Source: Hormiphora californensis (Eukaryota > Ctenophora > Tentaculata > Cydippida > Pleurobrachiidae). Taken from it: a stretch of DNA of 64,000 bases. Below the pieces are notes generated by a model that saw nothing but the letters and a program-made list of their open reading frames with translations, was not told where the DNA came from and searched no databases. Numbering within the stretch: the stretch's first letter is position 1; each line of letters begins with the position of its first letter. The stretch is from assembly GCA_020137815.1 (NCBI GenBank), contig CM035353.1, positions 1,885,459 through 1,949,458 of the forward strand. Direction: 5' to 3'. Position numbers and translations under genes: made by a program. Positions 1 to 64,000 of this stretch are shown here, piece by piece.

Positions 1-21
1 CACTAAATCGGGGTCCGACTG
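1..21. mobile_element. End of a pogo/Tigger-like MITE cut by the window edge
   Basis: The sequence ends AAATCGGGGTCCGACTG then TA, identical to the ends of the copies at 6505 and 17546. Confidence 0.7.
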
Positions 22-193
22 TAATAAAGTGTGAACTGTGAACTACAAATTGAGGAAGTTTAGTTTTCTGTGAACTACATATAAGTTTGCAAATATCCAA
101 AGTGGCAATCCATGATCATTTTGTTATGTTTTAATCCTCCTGTGACTGAGATAGAGGATCTAACAATTGGTGGCACTTATATGATTCATATAC

Positions 194-63823
<63,630 letters not shown>

Positions 63824-64000
63824 CTAGGGCACGTGCAATATACACATGTGAACAAACACCCGGGACACAGTGTGCAAAACACGGCGTGGGATATATATAT
63901 ACATTTCATATCCCACGAACACTTCAGTATTAATAAACTACAGGGTAAATTCGGTACCCCGCGGAGGACCGATATAAGCCGGTTAGTTTTACTCTAGTGG

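Overview
This is eukaryotic, metazoan DNA. Genes are intron-rich with GT-AG junctions, and products include a giant LRP/LDL-receptor-like protein, an animal-type ionotropic glutamate receptor, a rhodopsin-class GPCR and a DD3-3-family secreted protein. Mobile elements include a CR1/L2-like LINE and hAT-, pogo-, piggyBac-, Harbinger- and Mutator-like MITEs or foldbacks. The gene mix suits an early-branching animal (sponge, placozoan or cnidarian grade); I cannot name the species.

Layout. One minus-strand gene, an LRP-like receptor with YWTD propellers, EGF modules and a SUEL lectin domain, spans essentially the whole window. I reconstructed 55 exons (63823 down to 194) whose splice phases all agree; it runs off both ends. 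Its introns host five other genes: a small CCP/sushi secreted protein (1512-2632, +), a DD3-3-like gene of 18 exons (10974-26768, +), a 3-exon secreted protein (38392-40677, +), an intronless GPCR (53753-54739, +) and, inside intron 13 of the DD3-3 gene, an intronless glutamate receptor (21094-23823, -). That is a three-level nest: LRP intron > DD3-3 intron > iGluR.

The rest is repeats, and their placement is the striking part. (1) At about 19 exon borders the splice site and adjoining exon bases have been copied into a tandem array filling the intron, so the true 5' or 3' splice site is followed or preceded by 1 to about 25 decoys. (2) A 108-bp hAT-like MITE (TIR CAGGAACCGACCGAA, 8-bp TSD) sits exactly 8 nt inside the intron at six exons in two oppositely oriented genes, so that its target duplication covers the first 8 nt of the intron. 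(3) Conserved coding frames break at eight places in three genes, and every break is one extra base (+1). (4) Several near-perfect foldback elements of 1-1.4 kb are present, one carrying 5S-rRNA-derived sequence in both arms.

The LRP-like receptor, iGluR and GPCR are predicted membrane receptors; the others are predicted secreted. No pathway link between them is visible beyond shared location. All exon calls are manual, from splice consensus, phase and protein-family pattern; no searches were run.
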